A stretch of DNA of 36,900 nucleotides from CAYRTD01 sp964595055 (GTDB lineage Bacteria > Bacteroidota > Bacteroidia > Bacteroidales > GCA-2748055), in the NCBI GenBank assembly GCA_964595055.1, contig CAZQOV010000008.1, positions 1 to 36,900 of the forward strand. The letters run 5' to 3'. A program made the position numbers and the translations under genes. The notes beneath the pieces are model-generated. The model saw nothing but the letters and a program-made list of their open reading frames with translations, made no database searches and was not told the origin of the DNA. Shown in pieces: positions 17,070 through 24,480 of this stretch (position 1 is its first letter; each line of letters begins with the position of its first letter).

Positions 17070-17462
17070 ATGATGGAAGAAGGAAATGGAAAAAATGAAG
17101 AAGTTGTAAAAAACAATAGGGAAGAAATTTTTTCTGAAGCTGTTAGAGCTGGAAAAAGAACCTATTTTTTTGATGTTAAAGCTACTCGAAGAAATGATTA
17201 CTACCTGACCATTACAGAAAGTAAAAAAAGATTTAACCGGGACGGTAAATCTTTCTACGAGAAGCACAAAGTTTTTCTCTACAAAGAAGACTTTGACAAA
17301 TTCGTTGATGGGTTGGTATCTGCTATTGATTACATCAAGAAAAACAACCCTATGACCCAGGGTGAAAACCAGTTGGTTGAAAGGGAGGATGAGCCGGAAG
17401 CCGCTATGGCAGAAAACTACACCAACATTGAATTTGAGGATCTTGATGAAGATAAGTCCTGA
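17070..17462 (+). CDS. DUF3276 / PUR-alpha-like DNA- and RNA-binding protein
   Basis: 130 aa, cytoplasmic. The core NREEIFSEAVRAGKRTYFFDVKATRRNDYYLTITESKKRF, then KSFYEKHKVFLYKEDFDKFVDGLVSAIDYIK, is the PUR repeat found in Bacteroidetes and Borrelia, which binds single-stranded DNA or RNA through its beta sheet. An acidic tail (EREDEPEAAMAENYTNIEFEDLDEDKS) follows. The first ATG pair at 17070/17073 gives MMEEGNGKNEE; either start is possible. It is transcribed alone, away from nusB, and converges on the thiamine-binding-type gene. TATATTAG near 16951 could be its -7 box (one mismatch), which would give a leader of about 110 bases. Target unknown. Confidence 0.87.
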   Translation: MMEEGNGKNEEVVKNNREEIFSEAVRAGKRTYFFDVKATRRNDYYLTITESKKRFNRDGKSFYEKHKVFLYKEDFDKFVDGLVSAIDYIKKNNPMTQGENQLVEREDEPEAAMAENYTNIEFEDLDEDKS

Positions 17463-17496
17463 TGCATAAATAATCAGGTTTATTTCTCCAGGTTCA

Positions 17497-17796
17497 TTAT
17501 TCGTATTTCCTCATCTTATCATGGATGAGGATATCTTTAGTTGCCCCAAATTGAAGCTTGAGATTAATGATAATTTCATTAGCTCCGGCTTCAAAACTTT
17601 TGTCCCGGATCTGCTTTATAATTTCGGTTATTTTGGAGTATTCTCCTTCAACAACTGTCTCAAAAGGGCAGACTTTATACTTCAGTCCCGATTGTTTTAT
17701 TATTTGTATAGCCTCATCAATAACCCTATAGGCATCTTTCCTTTCACTAACGGGCAGCAGTTGAATAGCTGCATTGATTGTGTTTTCTTTTTTCAT
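17497..17796 (-). CDS. thiamine-binding (UPF0045 / MTH1187-YkoF family) protein
   Basis: 99 aa ferredoxin-like small protein. Motifs are INAAIQLLPVSERKDAYRVIDEAIQIIKQSGLKYKVCPFETVVEGEYSKITEIIKQI, and FEAGANEIIINLKLQFGATKD. The Glu and Thr in the ETVVEGE turn match the family, whose members bind thiamine or related small ligands, often as tetramers. Cytoplasmic; whether it acts in transport, storage or sensing is not known. It starts eight bases after the stop of the unrecognised upstream gene (17805-18563), so the two are co-transcribed. Confidence 0.82.
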   Translation of the reverse strand: MKKENTINAAIQLLPVSERKDAYRVIDEAIQIIKQSGLKYKVCPFETVVEGEYSKITEIIKQIRDKSFEAGANEIIINLKLQFGATKDILIHDKMRKYE

Positions 17797-17804
17797 ATGA
17801 CTAG

Positions 17805-18563
17805 TTAATATTCATCATCAGGGTCCTGATCCTGGATTATATAATCCTTATTCTTTAGAAAATCTTTGATCTCATTAAATGATAGCTCCTTGACATTGGT
17901 AATAATAAAATTATCCTCCAAAAAATCCCCATAATTATTGCATTCGGCAAGGGCTTCTTCAAATACGGCTTTAACGGGCTCCTTCATCGGTATAACCGCT
18001 TTTATGGATGCCATAGATTCCGAAAAACTTACATCTTCAATCTCTGAATCATGTTTTTTCAAAATGTAATCAAATTCGGATTCTATGACTTTCTTTTGAA
18101 TATTGGTCAAATTTCGGTCGGATCGCCCAAGCAGGACAACAAAGTAGCGCAATTTCTCTCCCTTACCGCCGAGACCTGTAGAAATTAACACCTGGTTTTG
18201 ATCGAGAATTCTGGATTCTATTAGCATTTTACTTTCCTGGTAAGCCAATGCTGTCCATTCAACCATTGAATCCGGAGCATCTGCGTAAAACTGCTCAATG
18301 ATCCGAAATGCATTTACTTCTTCTATGGAGGCAAGTTTAGCCAGTAGTTCTTTTTTTTCTTCTTCAGAAGTCATATCATCAAACAATTTACCGGCGTCTG
18401 CTATAACAGTTTCTGCATGTATATCTTCCTTCACCTTTTTTGAAAGGTCGAAGTATTTCATCTGCAGATCAACATCAATTTGCCTTTGAAGGATACTAAA
18501 ATTTCCCGAATTCTTACCCAACAATTCCTGCAATTTATCGTGTATATTGTCGTTTTCCTTCAT
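17805..18563 (-). CDS. conserved-looking cytoplasmic protein, unknown function
   Basis: 252 aa with no signal peptide or membrane segment; overall acidic. The N-terminal half is helical (DLQMKYFDLSKKVKEDIHAETVIADAGKLFDDMTSEEEKKELLAKLASIEEVNAFRIIEQF), then a mixed segment (MVEWTALAYQESKMLIESRIL, VLISTGLGGKGEKLRYFVVLLGRSDRNLTNIQKKVIESEFDYILKKH). The core STGLGGKGEKLRYF is glycine-rich but is not a P-loop. The tail is very acidic (DQDPDDEY). I do not recognise a family. It is the first gene of a pair with the thiamine-binding-type protein and is divergent from feoB. Confidence 0.7.
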   Translation of the reverse strand: MKENDNIHDKLQELLGKNSGNFSILQRQIDVDLQMKYFDLSKKVKEDIHAETVIADAGKLFDDMTSEEEKKELLAKLASIEEVNAFRIIEQFYADAPDSMVEWTALAYQESKMLIESRILDQNQVLISTGLGGKGEKLRYFVVLLGRSDRNLTNIQKKVIESEFDYILKKHDSEIEDVSFSESMASIKAVIPMKEPVKAVFEEALAECNNYGDFLEDNFIITNVKELSFNEIKDFLKNKDYIIQDQDPDDEY

Positions 18564-18711
18564 TACATAAGGGACTAAAAAAATTATTTACATTAAATTA
18601 CGAAATTAATAGATCGAACACAAGCGAAATTAAATGATTCTTGTTAAGAATACCAAAAAATGGGGATAGATTATAAATAGATTAGAATTATTATTGTACA
18701 TAATTTAAGCT

Positions 18712-21138
18712 ATGCTTCTTTCTGATTTAGGAACAAATAAGACCGGGATAATAATAAAAGTTAATGGACGGGGTGCTTTCCGTAAACGCATCGGGGAGAT
18801 GGGATTCATACGTGGAAGAAATGTCAGAGTCATTAAAAATGCGCCATTACAGGATCCGGTCGAATATGCCATTATGGGCTATAAGGTCTCTTTGAGAAGA
18901 TCAGAAGCTGCCTTAATCGAAGTAAGCACTGCCCAACCAGAGGAATATCTGAAATCGAAAGATATTATCCTCTCATACGACATTAGTAAAAAGGATCAGA
19001 AAATCCCAAAAAACACCATCAACATTGCCTTGATTGGAAATCCTAACTGTGGGAAAACCAGTATTTTCAATTATTCTACCCGTTCTTATGAACATGTCGG
19101 GAATTATGGCGGGGTAACAGTTGACACCAAATTCGCCCGCATTGAACATCAGGGATATACCTTAAACATTTTTGACCTTCCGGGAACCTATTCTATGAGT
19201 TCATACTCACCTGAAGAAGTTTATGTTCGCAACTTCCTGATCCAAAATCCTCCCGATGTAGTGGTCAATGTGATCGATGCCACGAATCTTGAACGAAATC
19301 TCTATCTGACCAGCCAGCTTATTGACATGAACATTAAGGTTGTAATCGCTTTGAACATGTATGATGAGCTGAAAAATTCCGATAACAAATTCAATCACCT
19401 GAAATTTTCCGCCCTTCTGGGAATTCCTTTGATACCAACTGTAGGTTCCAGAGGCAAAGGTCTGGCCAGATTATTTGATGAGGTAATCAAAAAATACAAG
19501 CAGGAAGAAAAAAACAGAAAAAAGATCCATATTAATTATGGGCCGGATATAGAGAGATCAATTGAAAAAATACGAAGGTATATTGTACTTTCAAAGGATC
19601 TTGAAATTCAAAATAGTATTTGTCCACGATATATTGCGGTAAAACTTCTCGAAAACGACAGGGAAATCATAAATATCCTCGATGAATGCCCGGATAAGAA
19701 AAAAGTCATTGAGTTAGCTGAACATGAGCGGAATTCAACTGAAGAAAAATACAGCGATAAAACCGACAGCGTCATCACCGATTATCGCTATGGTTTTATC
19801 CGGGGAGCCCTAAAAGAAACATTTGTTCCGGCGGAAGATGTAAAACCCTCAACCAGTGAAAAAATAGACAGATTATTAACCCATAAATATCTTGGCCTTC
19901 CAATCTTCTTCCTATTTCTATGGTTAAGTTTTATGAGTACTTTCAAGCTGGGTCAGTATCCGGTTGCCTGGATAGAAAGCGGTGTGGCCTATATTTCCGG
20001 CATTCTGAATTCTGCCATACCCGAAGGTGACTTTCAAAACCTGCTGATCGATGGTATCATTGGAGGAGTTGGAGGGATCATTGTCTTTCTGCCAAATATT
20101 CTGATTCTCTTCTTTTTTATTTCATTTATGGAAGATACTGGTTATATGGCCAGGGCCGCTTTCATCATGGATAAGCTGATGCATAAGATCGGCCTTCATG
20201 GAAAATCCTTTATCCCCTTAATTATGGGCTTTGGTTGCAACGTCCCGGCAATTATGTCTACCCGGATCATTGAAAGCAAAAATAACCGCTTACTTACCAT
20301 TCTCATTCTCCCTTTTATGTCCTGCAGTGCAAGATTGCCGGTTTACATATTGATTATCAGTGCATTTTTTCCCACAAATCAGGGAACCATACTTTTCGGA
20401 ATCTATCTTACCGGGATCCTTCTCGCCATATTATCTGCCTTGGTTTTGAAGCGTTTATTTTTCCGGAAAGAAGACACTCCCTTCGTAATGGAACTGCCTC
20501 CATATCGAATGCCAACCCTGAAAAATACCTCCAGACATATGTGGAACAAAGGATACCAGTACCTGCAAAAGATTGGAGGTATTATACTCATTGCATCCAT
20601 CATTATCTGGGGATTAAATTATTATCCCGCGAATAGCGAACTCTTGTCCGAAGCAGATACTGAGTTTACAGAACATTCCGCCAGGCAAGGAGATACTCAG
20701 GAAGACGAAACTCAAATGTCATATCTGGAAAAACTAGGAAGAAACCTGCAACCTGTAATGGAACCCCTTGGGTTTGATTGGAAAATGACAGTTAGCTTAC
20801 TTGCAGGTATCACCGCAAAAGAGGTGGTGGTGAGCACCATGGGTGTGATTTATGAGGTTGACGAAGAAAAGGGTTCTGTCAGTCTGGGAGAAAGACTTCA
20901 AACAGAAAAATATACAGATGGATCCAGGGCCGGGCAACGTGTATATTCTCCTGCGGTAGCGCTCGCCTTTTTAATGTTTACACTGATCTATTTCCCCTGT
21001 ATTGCAGTGATTGCGACTGTGGCAAAAGAAACAGGATCTTTCAGCTGGGCAGCCTTCATTGTCGGATACACAACATTACTGGCATGGTTTATGTCGTATG
21101 TTGTTTATAATATTGCAAATTATGTAGGACAGGTATAA
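18712..21138 (+). CDS. feoB: ferrous iron transporter, FeoA-FeoB fusion
   Basis: Fe(II) importer of the inner membrane. 808 aa: residues 1-75 are a FeoA SH3-like domain (GRGAFRKRIGEMGFIRGRNVRVIKNAPLQDPVEYAIMGYKVSLRRSEAALIEV), fused to the FeoB G domain. G1 is GNPNCGKTS (109-117), G2 Thr about 135 in GNYGGVTVD, G3 DLPG (155-158), G4 NMYD (215-218). A helical GDI-like region follows, then two Gate domains with about 8-10 membrane helices; the Cys of GCNVPAIMSTRII and of SCSARLPVY are the usual pore residues. FeoA-FeoB fusion is common in Bacteroidetes. The small Cys-rich gene follows closely. Upstream, ATTCTT-GTT-AAGAAT (18637-18651) and TATTATTG (18689-18696, one mismatch to the -7 box) could serve regulation; no recognisable Fur box. 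Confidence 0.95.
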   Translation: MLLSDLGTNKTGIIIKVNGRGAFRKRIGEMGFIRGRNVRVIKNAPLQDPVEYAIMGYKVSLRRSEAALIEVSTAQPEEYLKSKDIILSYDISKKDQKIPKNTINIALIGNPNCGKTSIFNYSTRSYEHVGNYGGVTVDTKFARIEHQGYTLNIFDLPGTYSMSSYSPEEVYVRNFLIQNPPDVVVNVIDATNLERNLYLTSQLIDMNIKVVIALNMYDELKNSDNKFNHLKFSALLGIPLIPTVGSRGKGLARLFDEVIKKYKQEEKNRKKIHINYGPDIERSIEKIRRYIVLSKDLEIQNSICPRYIAVKLLENDREIINILDECPDKKKVIELAEHERNSTEEKYSDKTDSVITDYRYGFIRGALKETFVPAEDVKPSTSEKIDRLLTHKYLGLPIFFLFLWLSFMSTFKLGQYPVAWIESGVAYISGILNSAIPEGDFQNLLIDGIIGGVGGIIVFLPNILILFFFISFMEDTGYMARAAFIMDKLMHKIGLHGKSFIPLIMGFGCNVPAIMSTRIIESKNNRLLTILILPFMSCSARLPVYILIISAFFPTNQGTILFGIYLTGILLAILSALVLKRLFFRKEDTPFVMELPPYRMPTLKNTSRHMWNKGYQYLQKIGGIILIASIIIWGLNYYPANSELLSEADTEFTEHSARQGDTQEDETQMSYLEKLGRNLQPVMEPLGFDWKMTVSLLAGITAKEVVVSTMGVIYEVDEEKGSVSLGERLQTEKYTDGSRAGQRVYSPAVALAFLMFTLIYFPCIAVIATVAKETGSFSWAAFIVGYTTLLAWFMSYVVYNIANYVGQV

Positions 21139-21166
21139 TTTAAATTATAGAACTTTGATTAATACA

Positions 21167-21370
21167 ATGATACAGGAATTTTTAGCTTTTGGAATCTTTA
21201 TCATAGCTGTGGTTTTTGCCGCTATTTCCATGATAAAATTTTTAATTTCCCAGATACAAAATACCGGAAATAGCCACTGTAGTGCTCACTGTCAATGTAA
21301 AACAGAAAAAAAACTGAAGCCAAAACCCTTAAGCATAAGAAACGCATTTCCCCGACATTCGCGCCGGTAA
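21167..21370 (+). CDS. small FeoB-associated Cys-rich membrane protein
   Basis: 67 aa from the ATG at 21167 (a TTG at 21155 would add four residues). One membrane helix (LAFGIFIIAVVFAAISMIKFLI), then HCSAHCQCK with Cys 38, 42 and 44 (CxxxCxC), then a basic tail. Small single-pass proteins with a Cys cluster directly behind feoB are known as FeoB-associated Cys-rich proteins and may play the part of FeoC, for example by sensing or passing iron. It starts 28 bases after the feoB stop, so co-transcription is very likely. The basic tail LSIRNAFPRHSRR is of unknown use. Confidence 0.75.
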   Translation: MIQEFLAFGIFIIAVVFAAISMIKFLISQIQNTGNSHCSAHCQCKTEKKLKPKPLSIRNAFPRHSRR

Positions 21371-21432
21371 GAATTTAATTTTTTATTTTTCCCAGGCTTT
21401 TTTCTTAACTTGCTGCATCAAATGTAGCTCCA

Positions 21433-22035
21433 ATGGAAATTATCAATGATTACCTTACCAGGGTCAATGAGCGAAGAAAAAATGGATACCGTGTAAATAT
21501 TGAAGGATATTTACGAAAAGGCTTCTGGATTTTCAAACAAAAACCTGAGCTTTTTTTACTTTATACCGGTCTCAACCTGGTGGTCTGGCCTATTGGTGGC
21601 TTTCTTTTTGCCGGCCCCTTAACTGCTGGGTTTTTCCTGGTGGCACATCGCATAAACCGTGGAAATTCTGTGATATTCGATTACTTTTTTGATGGATTCA
21701 AACGCTTTATCCCCCTTTTTCTTGTAGTGCCGGTTTCGGCCCTCCTGGTAAGCATAGGTTTTGCCTTGTTTATCATTCCCGGAATCTATCTGGCGGTAGT
21801 CTATTCCTTCGCCATGTTTTTCATCATTTTCGGAAATGCTAATTTCTGGGAAAGCATGGAGTTGAGCAGAAAACTGGTAAATAAAGAATGGTTCAACGTA
21901 TTTCTTTTGACACTTGTTCTCGGTTTGTTGAATTTTTTTGGAGCACTGGCTTTCGGAGTGGGATTGCTGTTTTCAATTCCCATTGGCTTTTGTGCACTTT
22001 ATGCTGCATTTGATGATATAATCGGTGCTGATTAG
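21433..22035 (+). CDS. polytopic membrane protein, unknown function
   Basis: 200 aa with a short amphipathic start (MEIINDYLTRVNERRKNGYRVNIEGYLRKGFWIFKQKPELFLLY) and four to five hydrophobic segments: LNLVVWPIGGFLFAGPLTAGFFLV, FIPLFLVVPVSALLVSIGFALFIIPGIYLAVVYSFAMFFIIFG and VFLLTLVLGLLNFFGALAFGVGLLFSIPIGFCALYAAF. The pattern GxxLFIIPGIYLAVVYSFA..F resembles DUF975 / glycerophosphodiesterase-membrane-domain proteins, in which a central Pro-Gly-Ile-Tyr turn recurs. No catalytic motif seen. It lies 62 bases after the Cys-rich gene on the same strand, possibly in the feo unit but with room for its own promoter. Confidence 0.75.
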   Translation: MEIINDYLTRVNERRKNGYRVNIEGYLRKGFWIFKQKPELFLLYTGLNLVVWPIGGFLFAGPLTAGFFLVAHRINRGNSVIFDYFFDGFKRFIPLFLVVPVSALLVSIGFALFIIPGIYLAVVYSFAMFFIIFGNANFWESMELSRKLVNKEWFNVFLLTLVLGLLNFFGALAFGVGLLFSIPIGFCALYAAFDDIIGAD

Positions 22036-22128
22036 GGTTTGTTCATAATTAGTAATTTATTATTTTTTATTAATTGAATAGCTTGTAAATTTAACCCCTG
22101 GTACCGTCTTATTTTAAACTATTGATTT

Positions 22129-22482
22129 ATGAAAAAAATATTTGTTTTATTAGCCATTGTCACCATGGCTTTTGCTGCCTGCAACCGTGCTTCTGAAGAA
22201 GTTTCCGATGAGCAGGTTCAAAAAGCCGATATCAATCCTGAAAATGTAGTGCTTATTGATATGGATGTTGAAGGAATGACCTGCACAGGTTGTGAAAACA
22301 CCATCAAGACAGGGGTTTCTGAACTTGAGGGAGTCGTTGAAGTTGAAGCTTCTCATGTGAATGCCAAAACATTTGTAAAAGTAGACACCAGCCTTACCCC
22401 AACTGAAACGATCCATGAAAAAATTTCCTCAAGTGGATACAAAGTTCAATCTTCCACGATCTCAAAAGAAGACACGCCTTAA
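22129..22482 (+). CDS. heavy-metal-associated (HMA) domain lipoprotein
   Basis: 117 aa. The signal peptide ends in AFAAC with the candidate lipidated Cys at residue 18. From residue 42 the mature part is one HMA ferredoxin-like domain with DMDVEGMTCTGCENTIKTGVSELEGVVEVEASH; the metal-binding pair is Cys52 and Cys55 (MxCxxC). HMA domains usually sit in cytoplasmic Cu+ chaperones or P-type ATPases; here the signal places it on the periplasmic side. It may bind copper, zinc or mercury. It is 24 bases upstream of the DUF456 gene and downstream of the iron transport genes, but no metal ATPase is nearby. The last residues (SSTISKEDTP) are a short polar tail. Confidence 0.85.
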   Translation: MKKIFVLLAIVTMAFAACNRASEEVSDEQVQKADINPENVVLIDMDVEGMTCTGCENTIKTGVSELEGVVEVEASHVNAKTFVKVDTSLTPTETIHEKISSSGYKVQSSTISKEDTP

Positions 22483-22506
22483 AAATACCCTATACCAGAC
22501 GAAATC

Positions 22507-23049
22507 ATGGTGGATACGCTTCTTTTAATTACAGGGATCCTGTTTATAATTGTTGGACTTGCAGGATGTATTTTACCTGTAATTCCCGGTCCTCCAATCA
22601 GTTTTGTGGCCTTGCTTTTGCTACGGTTTACCGATTTTGTTGAACCTTTCCGCGCAGATCAGTTCGACAGGATATTATGGATCATGGCCATTGCTGCCAT
22701 TGTTGTCACCATTCTGGATTTTCTTGTTCCGATATGGGGCACAAAAAAATACGGCGGGTCGCGATCAGGAACACTGGGAGCCACTATAGGATTATTGATT
22801 GGATTGTTTTTCGGCCCACTGGGAATTATCGCAGGACCTTTTATTGGTGCCGTGCTTGGAGAAATGATCTCCGGAAAGGATCAGAGATCATCACTGCGTT
22901 CCGGTTTTGGAAGTTTCCTGGGCTTTCTCACCGGAATTCTGCTCAAGCTCATCGTATCCGGAATAATTACCTGGTATTTTTTCAAGGAAGTTTTTGTGGG
23001 ATCGTCTTTTTTTGTCGGAGTGCAGAAGGAATTAGCCCTTACATGGTGA
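22507..23049 (+). CDS. DUF456 family membrane protein
   Basis: 180 aa, four to five membrane segments, no signal peptide. The start LLLITGILFIIVGLAGCILPVIPGPPISFVALLLLRF is the DUF456 hallmark (GxxLPxxPGPxxxF); then IAAIVVTILDFLVPIWGTKKYGGSRSGTLGATIGLLIGLFFGPLGIIAGPFIGAVLGEMISG, with the family's glycine-zipper pattern (KxGGSRxGxxGAxxGxxxGxxxGPxG). Function unknown. It follows the HMA lipoprotein gene by 24 bases and converges with argF/arcB, with a small AT-rich hairpin in the gap. Confidence 0.87.
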   Translation: MVDTLLLITGILFIIVGLAGCILPVIPGPPISFVALLLLRFTDFVEPFRADQFDRILWIMAIAAIVVTILDFLVPIWGTKKYGGSRSGTLGATIGLLIGLFFGPLGIIAGPFIGAVLGEMISGKDQRSSLRSGFGSFLGFLTGILLKLIVSGIITWYFFKEVFVGSSFFVGVQKELALTW

Positions 23050-23109
23050 AATCCGGATGATAAGCCTTTTAACAAATTCGTCCCTTTTTCCCTCCAAATA
23101 CCTTTACAC

Positions 23110-23130
23110 TTTTGTATTAAAATTACAAAA
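23110..23130. terminator. possible bidirectional hairpin between DUF456 and OTC genes
   Basis: TTTTGTA (23110-23116) and TACAAAA (23124-23130) form a seven-base stem with a seven-base loop in a convergent gap. It is weak (mostly A-T) but flanked by A and T runs, so it could act in both directions. Confidence 0.35.
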
Positions 23131-23162
23131 AATGTACACATTATGCCATTTTGTAAATGCAA

Positions 23163-24164
23163 TTATGCCCCAAGCGTAGCAACCATCACAGCTTTGATAG
23201 TATGTACCCTGTTTTCTGCTTCATCAAAAACAATGGAGTGATCCGATTCAAAAACCTCTTCAGAAACTTCCATGGATTCCAATCCGAATTTCTCGTAAAT
23301 TTCTTCCCCAACCTTTGTTTCTCTGTTATGAAAAGCTGGCAGGCAATGGAGAAACTTAACATCAGGATTATCAGTCATTTCAAGAACCTTTTTATTTACC
23401 TGATAATCCTTGAGGAGCTCAATTCTTTCTTTCCAAACCTCACCAGCCTCACCCATTGAAACCCACACGTCGGTATAAAGAAAGTCGACACCTTTAACTG
23501 CTTTTGCAACATCATCTGTAAGGCTAATCTTAGCACCGGTACTCTGAGCAATTTGATTGCAGGTTTTTACAAGATCTTCATTGGGTTGAACAGCTGCCGG
23601 AGCTGCCGCCCTGAAATCCATCCCCAGTTTGGCGGCTCCAACCATCAATGAATTTCCCATATTGTTCCTGGCATCCCCCAGGTAACAGAAGCTGATCTCA
23701 TTTAACGGTTTATTGGAATGTTCAAGCATTGTCATTGCATCCGCAAGAACCTGTGTAGGATGAAATTCATTGGTCAGGCCATTCCAGACGGGAACCCCGG
23801 CATAGGCAGCCAATTCTTCAACAATCTCCTGTCCAAATCCCCTGTATTCAATACCATCGTACATACGACCAAGGACCCTGGCTGTGTCTTTCATAGATTC
23901 CTTATGACCGATCTGAGTACCTGAAGGTCCAAGATAGGTTACATTGGCTCCCTGATCATGGGCTGCAACCTCAAAAGCACAGCGCGTGCGGGTGGATGTC
24001 TTTTCAAAGATCAAGGCAATGTTCTTACCTTTTAACCTTTGTTGCTCAGTACCGGCATATTTTGCGTTTTTTAAATCTACAGATAATTGGATCAAATGTT
24101 TTATTTCCTGAGGGGTGAAATCCAGGAGTTTAAGAAAGTGTCTGTTTCTGAGATTAAAAGCCAT
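23163..24164 (-). CDS. ornithine carbamoyltransferase (catabolic type likely)
   Basis: Interconverts ornithine plus carbamoyl phosphate and citrulline plus phosphate; cytoplasmic, usually a trimer or higher. 333 aa. Carbamoyl-phosphate loop STRT at residues 57-60, in EKTSTRTRCAFEVAAHDQGANVTYLGPSGTQIGHKESMKDTARVLGRMYDGIEYRGF; the ornithine-binding HCLP is at 273-276. This long 333-residue form with the AGTEQQRLKGKNIALIFEKTS pattern is like ArcB and E. coli ArgF/ArgI, not the shorter acetylornithine type of many Bacteroidales. With carbamate kinase next to it, breakdown of citrulline to give ATP is the likely direction. No arginine deiminase or arginine/ornithine antiporter gene is in the window. 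GTTTGCAAAC (24214-24223), a perfect palindrome, lies about 50 bases before the ATG. Confidence 0.9.
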   Translation of the reverse strand: MAFNLRNRHFLKLLDFTPQEIKHLIQLSVDLKNAKYAGTEQQRLKGKNIALIFEKTSTRTRCAFEVAAHDQGANVTYLGPSGTQIGHKESMKDTARVLGRMYDGIEYRGFGQEIVEELAAYAGVPVWNGLTNEFHPTQVLADAMTMLEHSNKPLNEISFCYLGDARNNMGNSLMVGAAKLGMDFRAAAPAAVQPNEDLVKTCNQIAQSTGAKISLTDDVAKAVKGVDFLYTDVWVSMGEAGEVWKERIELLKDYQVNKKVLEMTDNPDVKFLHCLPAFHNRETKVGEEIYEKFGLESMEVSEEVFESDHSIVFDEAENRVHTIKAVMVATLGA

Positions 24165-24480
24165 GATATCGAATCCTTTAAGTTATAAATAAAACGGTAT
24201 AAAACTCTATTGCGTTTGCAAACTTTGCACTTCATGCAGAATCCTTATTTTTCACTGCATCTTCGCCAGACCTGTATGGCTGGACAAATACCCGAAAAAT
24301 CGTAAATTCTTACAAGCCATAAAAGAAATATACCCTGTTTTTATACCTCTTTCAGTGTACGGGTATTGGTCATCAAATGAAATTTGACCTTCTCCGGCTT
24401 CCTGAGCAACATCACACCATGTAAGGTTTGAGCGAAACAGCGTGATTGGTTACCAAAATGCAAAAATAGCACTTTAAAAA
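24165..24480 (-). other. 316-base gap between carbamate kinase and OTC genes
   Basis: No gene. Read on the minus strand it opens with TATTTTTG (24461-24468), a perfect TAnnTTTG -7 box just after the carbamate kinase stop, which could drive OTC with a leader of nearly 300 bases, though no -33 TTG is at proper spacing. The perfect palindrome GTTTGCAAAC lies at 24214-24223. The length suggests either a separate promoter for OTC or a long regulated leader. No known riboswitch was recognised. Confidence 0.4.

Noticed and set aside
22677..23060. 127-residue open frame in another frame of the DUF456 gene
   Set aside because: His/Cys/Arg-rich shadow; the DUF456 frame has clear family motifs and membrane segments.
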